Shown here: piece by piece, positions 10,549 to 11,165 of the stretch
Numbering within the stretch: the first letter of the stretch is position 1
How the letters are laid out: the number at the start of each line of letters is the position of its first letter
From: JBPCOI01 sp051000395
Lineage (GTDB): Bacteria > Actinomycetota > Actinomycetes > Mycobacteriales > Jatrophihabitantaceae
Direction of reading: 5' to 3'
Length of the DNA stretch: 11,165 bases
NCBI GenBank assembly: GCA_051000395.1
Contig: JBPCOI010000031.1
Span: 1 to 11,165, forward strand
Position numbers and translations under genes: made by a program
Notes under the pieces: model-generated
The model's input: the letters and a program-made list of their open reading frames with translations, nothing else
Databases searched by the model: none
Told to the model about the DNA's origin: nothing

Positions 10549-11165
10549 ACGATTTCCAGGACTTCACCGCGTACCTGTCCCTGCCTCGCGTCTCGGACCT
10601 GGCACTGTCGCCGGACGGCACCCGGCTGGTCGCCACCATCGGCGCGCTCAACGAGGACGGCAACGAGTTCGTCAACGCGCTGTGGGAGATCGACCCGGCC
10701 GGTATCGAGGACGCGCGGCGCCTGACCCGTTCGAAGAAGGGCGAGTCCGGACCGGCGATCGCAGCGGACGGCAGCGTGCTGTTCACCTCGAAACGCGACG
10801 TGGAGGACGACGACGACCCGCCCGCGCTGTGGCAGCTGCCCGCCGGCGGCGGGGAGGCACGCAGGGTGCTCGAGCGGCCGGGAGGCATCGACGCCGTCGC
10901 GGCCGCAGCGGACTGCACGGCGATCGCGGTCGCAACCTCGGTGCTGCCCGGCAGCGGGGATGCCGAGGCCGACGAGCAGCGACGCAAGGCCCGCAAGGAC
11001 GCCAAGGTCTCGGCCATCCTGCACACCGCGTCACCGGTGCGACACTGGGACCACGACCTCGGAACCGAAAAGCGGCACCCGCCCGCCAGGTCCGCTCCCG
11101 TCCGCGAAGAAGGGGCGAACGAACCGCGCGACCCCCAACCTGCGCCCGGCCATGCCCCCGACGAG
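10545..11165 (+). CDS. S9-family (prolyl oligopeptidase-type) peptidase, N-terminal part, cut by the window edge
   Basis: 207 codons are open from GTG 10545 to the end of the window, with no stop. The start overlaps the MFS stop by GTGA. The visible part belongs to the N-terminal beta-propeller: FTAYLSLPRVSDLALSPDGTRLVATI, ALWEIDPAG..., RRLTRSKKGESGPAIAADGSVLFTSKRD, then QRRKARKDAKVSAILHTASPVRHWDHDLG, which is highly typical of actinobacterial acylaminoacyl-peptidase/dipeptidyl-peptidase-like proteins. The catalytic Ser-Asp-His domain lies beyond the window. These enzymes cleave short peptides in the cytoplasm. The last 30 or so codons fit the family less well (see findings). Confidence 0.88.
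   Translation, partial: MNDFQDFTAYLSLPRVSDLALSPDGTRLVATIGALNEDGNEFVNALWEIDPAGIEDARRLTRSKKGESGPAIAADGSVLFTSKRDVEDDDDPPALWQLPAGGGEARRVLERPGGIDAVAAAADCTAIAVATSVLPGSGDAEADEQRRKARKDAKVSAILHTASPVRHWDHDLGTEKRHPPARSAPVREEGANEPRDPQPAPGHAPDE

Overview
The window is high-GC DNA with GTG/TTG starts, four-base gene overlaps and probable leaderless genes. Its gene content (VapBC, an IS481-type transposase, an actinobacterial-style S9 peptidase) points to a high-GC Gram-positive organism (Actinomycetota). I cannot name a genus. The right edge cuts a gene.

Bases 1-2800 are an accessory, decayed mobile region. An IS481-family transposase is broken into two pieces lying in opposite orientations (455-909). It is butted against the C-terminal part of a tyrosine recombinase that stops just before its catalytic tyrosine (910-1150). 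Next comes an intact two-gene module: a winged-helix/minimal nucleotidyltransferase (MNT) protein followed by a HEPN-like protein with a 4-bp overlap (1207-2207). It is driven by what looks like a leaderless promoter embedded in a perfect 16-bp inverted repeat. After it lie a tRNA 3'-end fragment (a probable attachment-site scar), a hairpin, and a truncated second copy of the MNT domain. A near copy of the tRNA-end sequence at 246-260 may mark the other edge of the same decayed element.

Bases 2800-3422 hold a vapB-vapC toxin-antitoxin pair on the minus strand, with repeated GATA/TATC half-sites upstream of vapB.

Bases 3640-6842 (minus strand) look like a secreted or surface-protein locus. 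An Ala/Val/Pro-rich exported protein, apparently frameshifted after its signal peptide, is followed by a 587-residue, almost uncharged Gly/Ser/Thr/Asn protein. The latter is built on an exact 180-residue period, with a C-x10-C element in two of three modules. The 88-bp gap between the two genes can fold into a three-way junction that pairs with the Shine-Dalgarno sequence of the second gene. A nested hairpin follows the second gene, and beyond it lies a small membrane protein. This pair is the least familiar content of the window.

Bases 7003-9136 (minus strand) carry a MarR regulator with a 13-bp palindromic operator, a zinc-free quinone-reductase-type MDR enzyme upstream of it, and a small coiled-coil/QPQYQ-repeat protein. 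Divergent from these, on the plus strand, are a 12-helix MFS drug transporter and, overlapping its stop codon, the start of an S9 prolyl-oligopeptidase-family peptidase that runs off the window.
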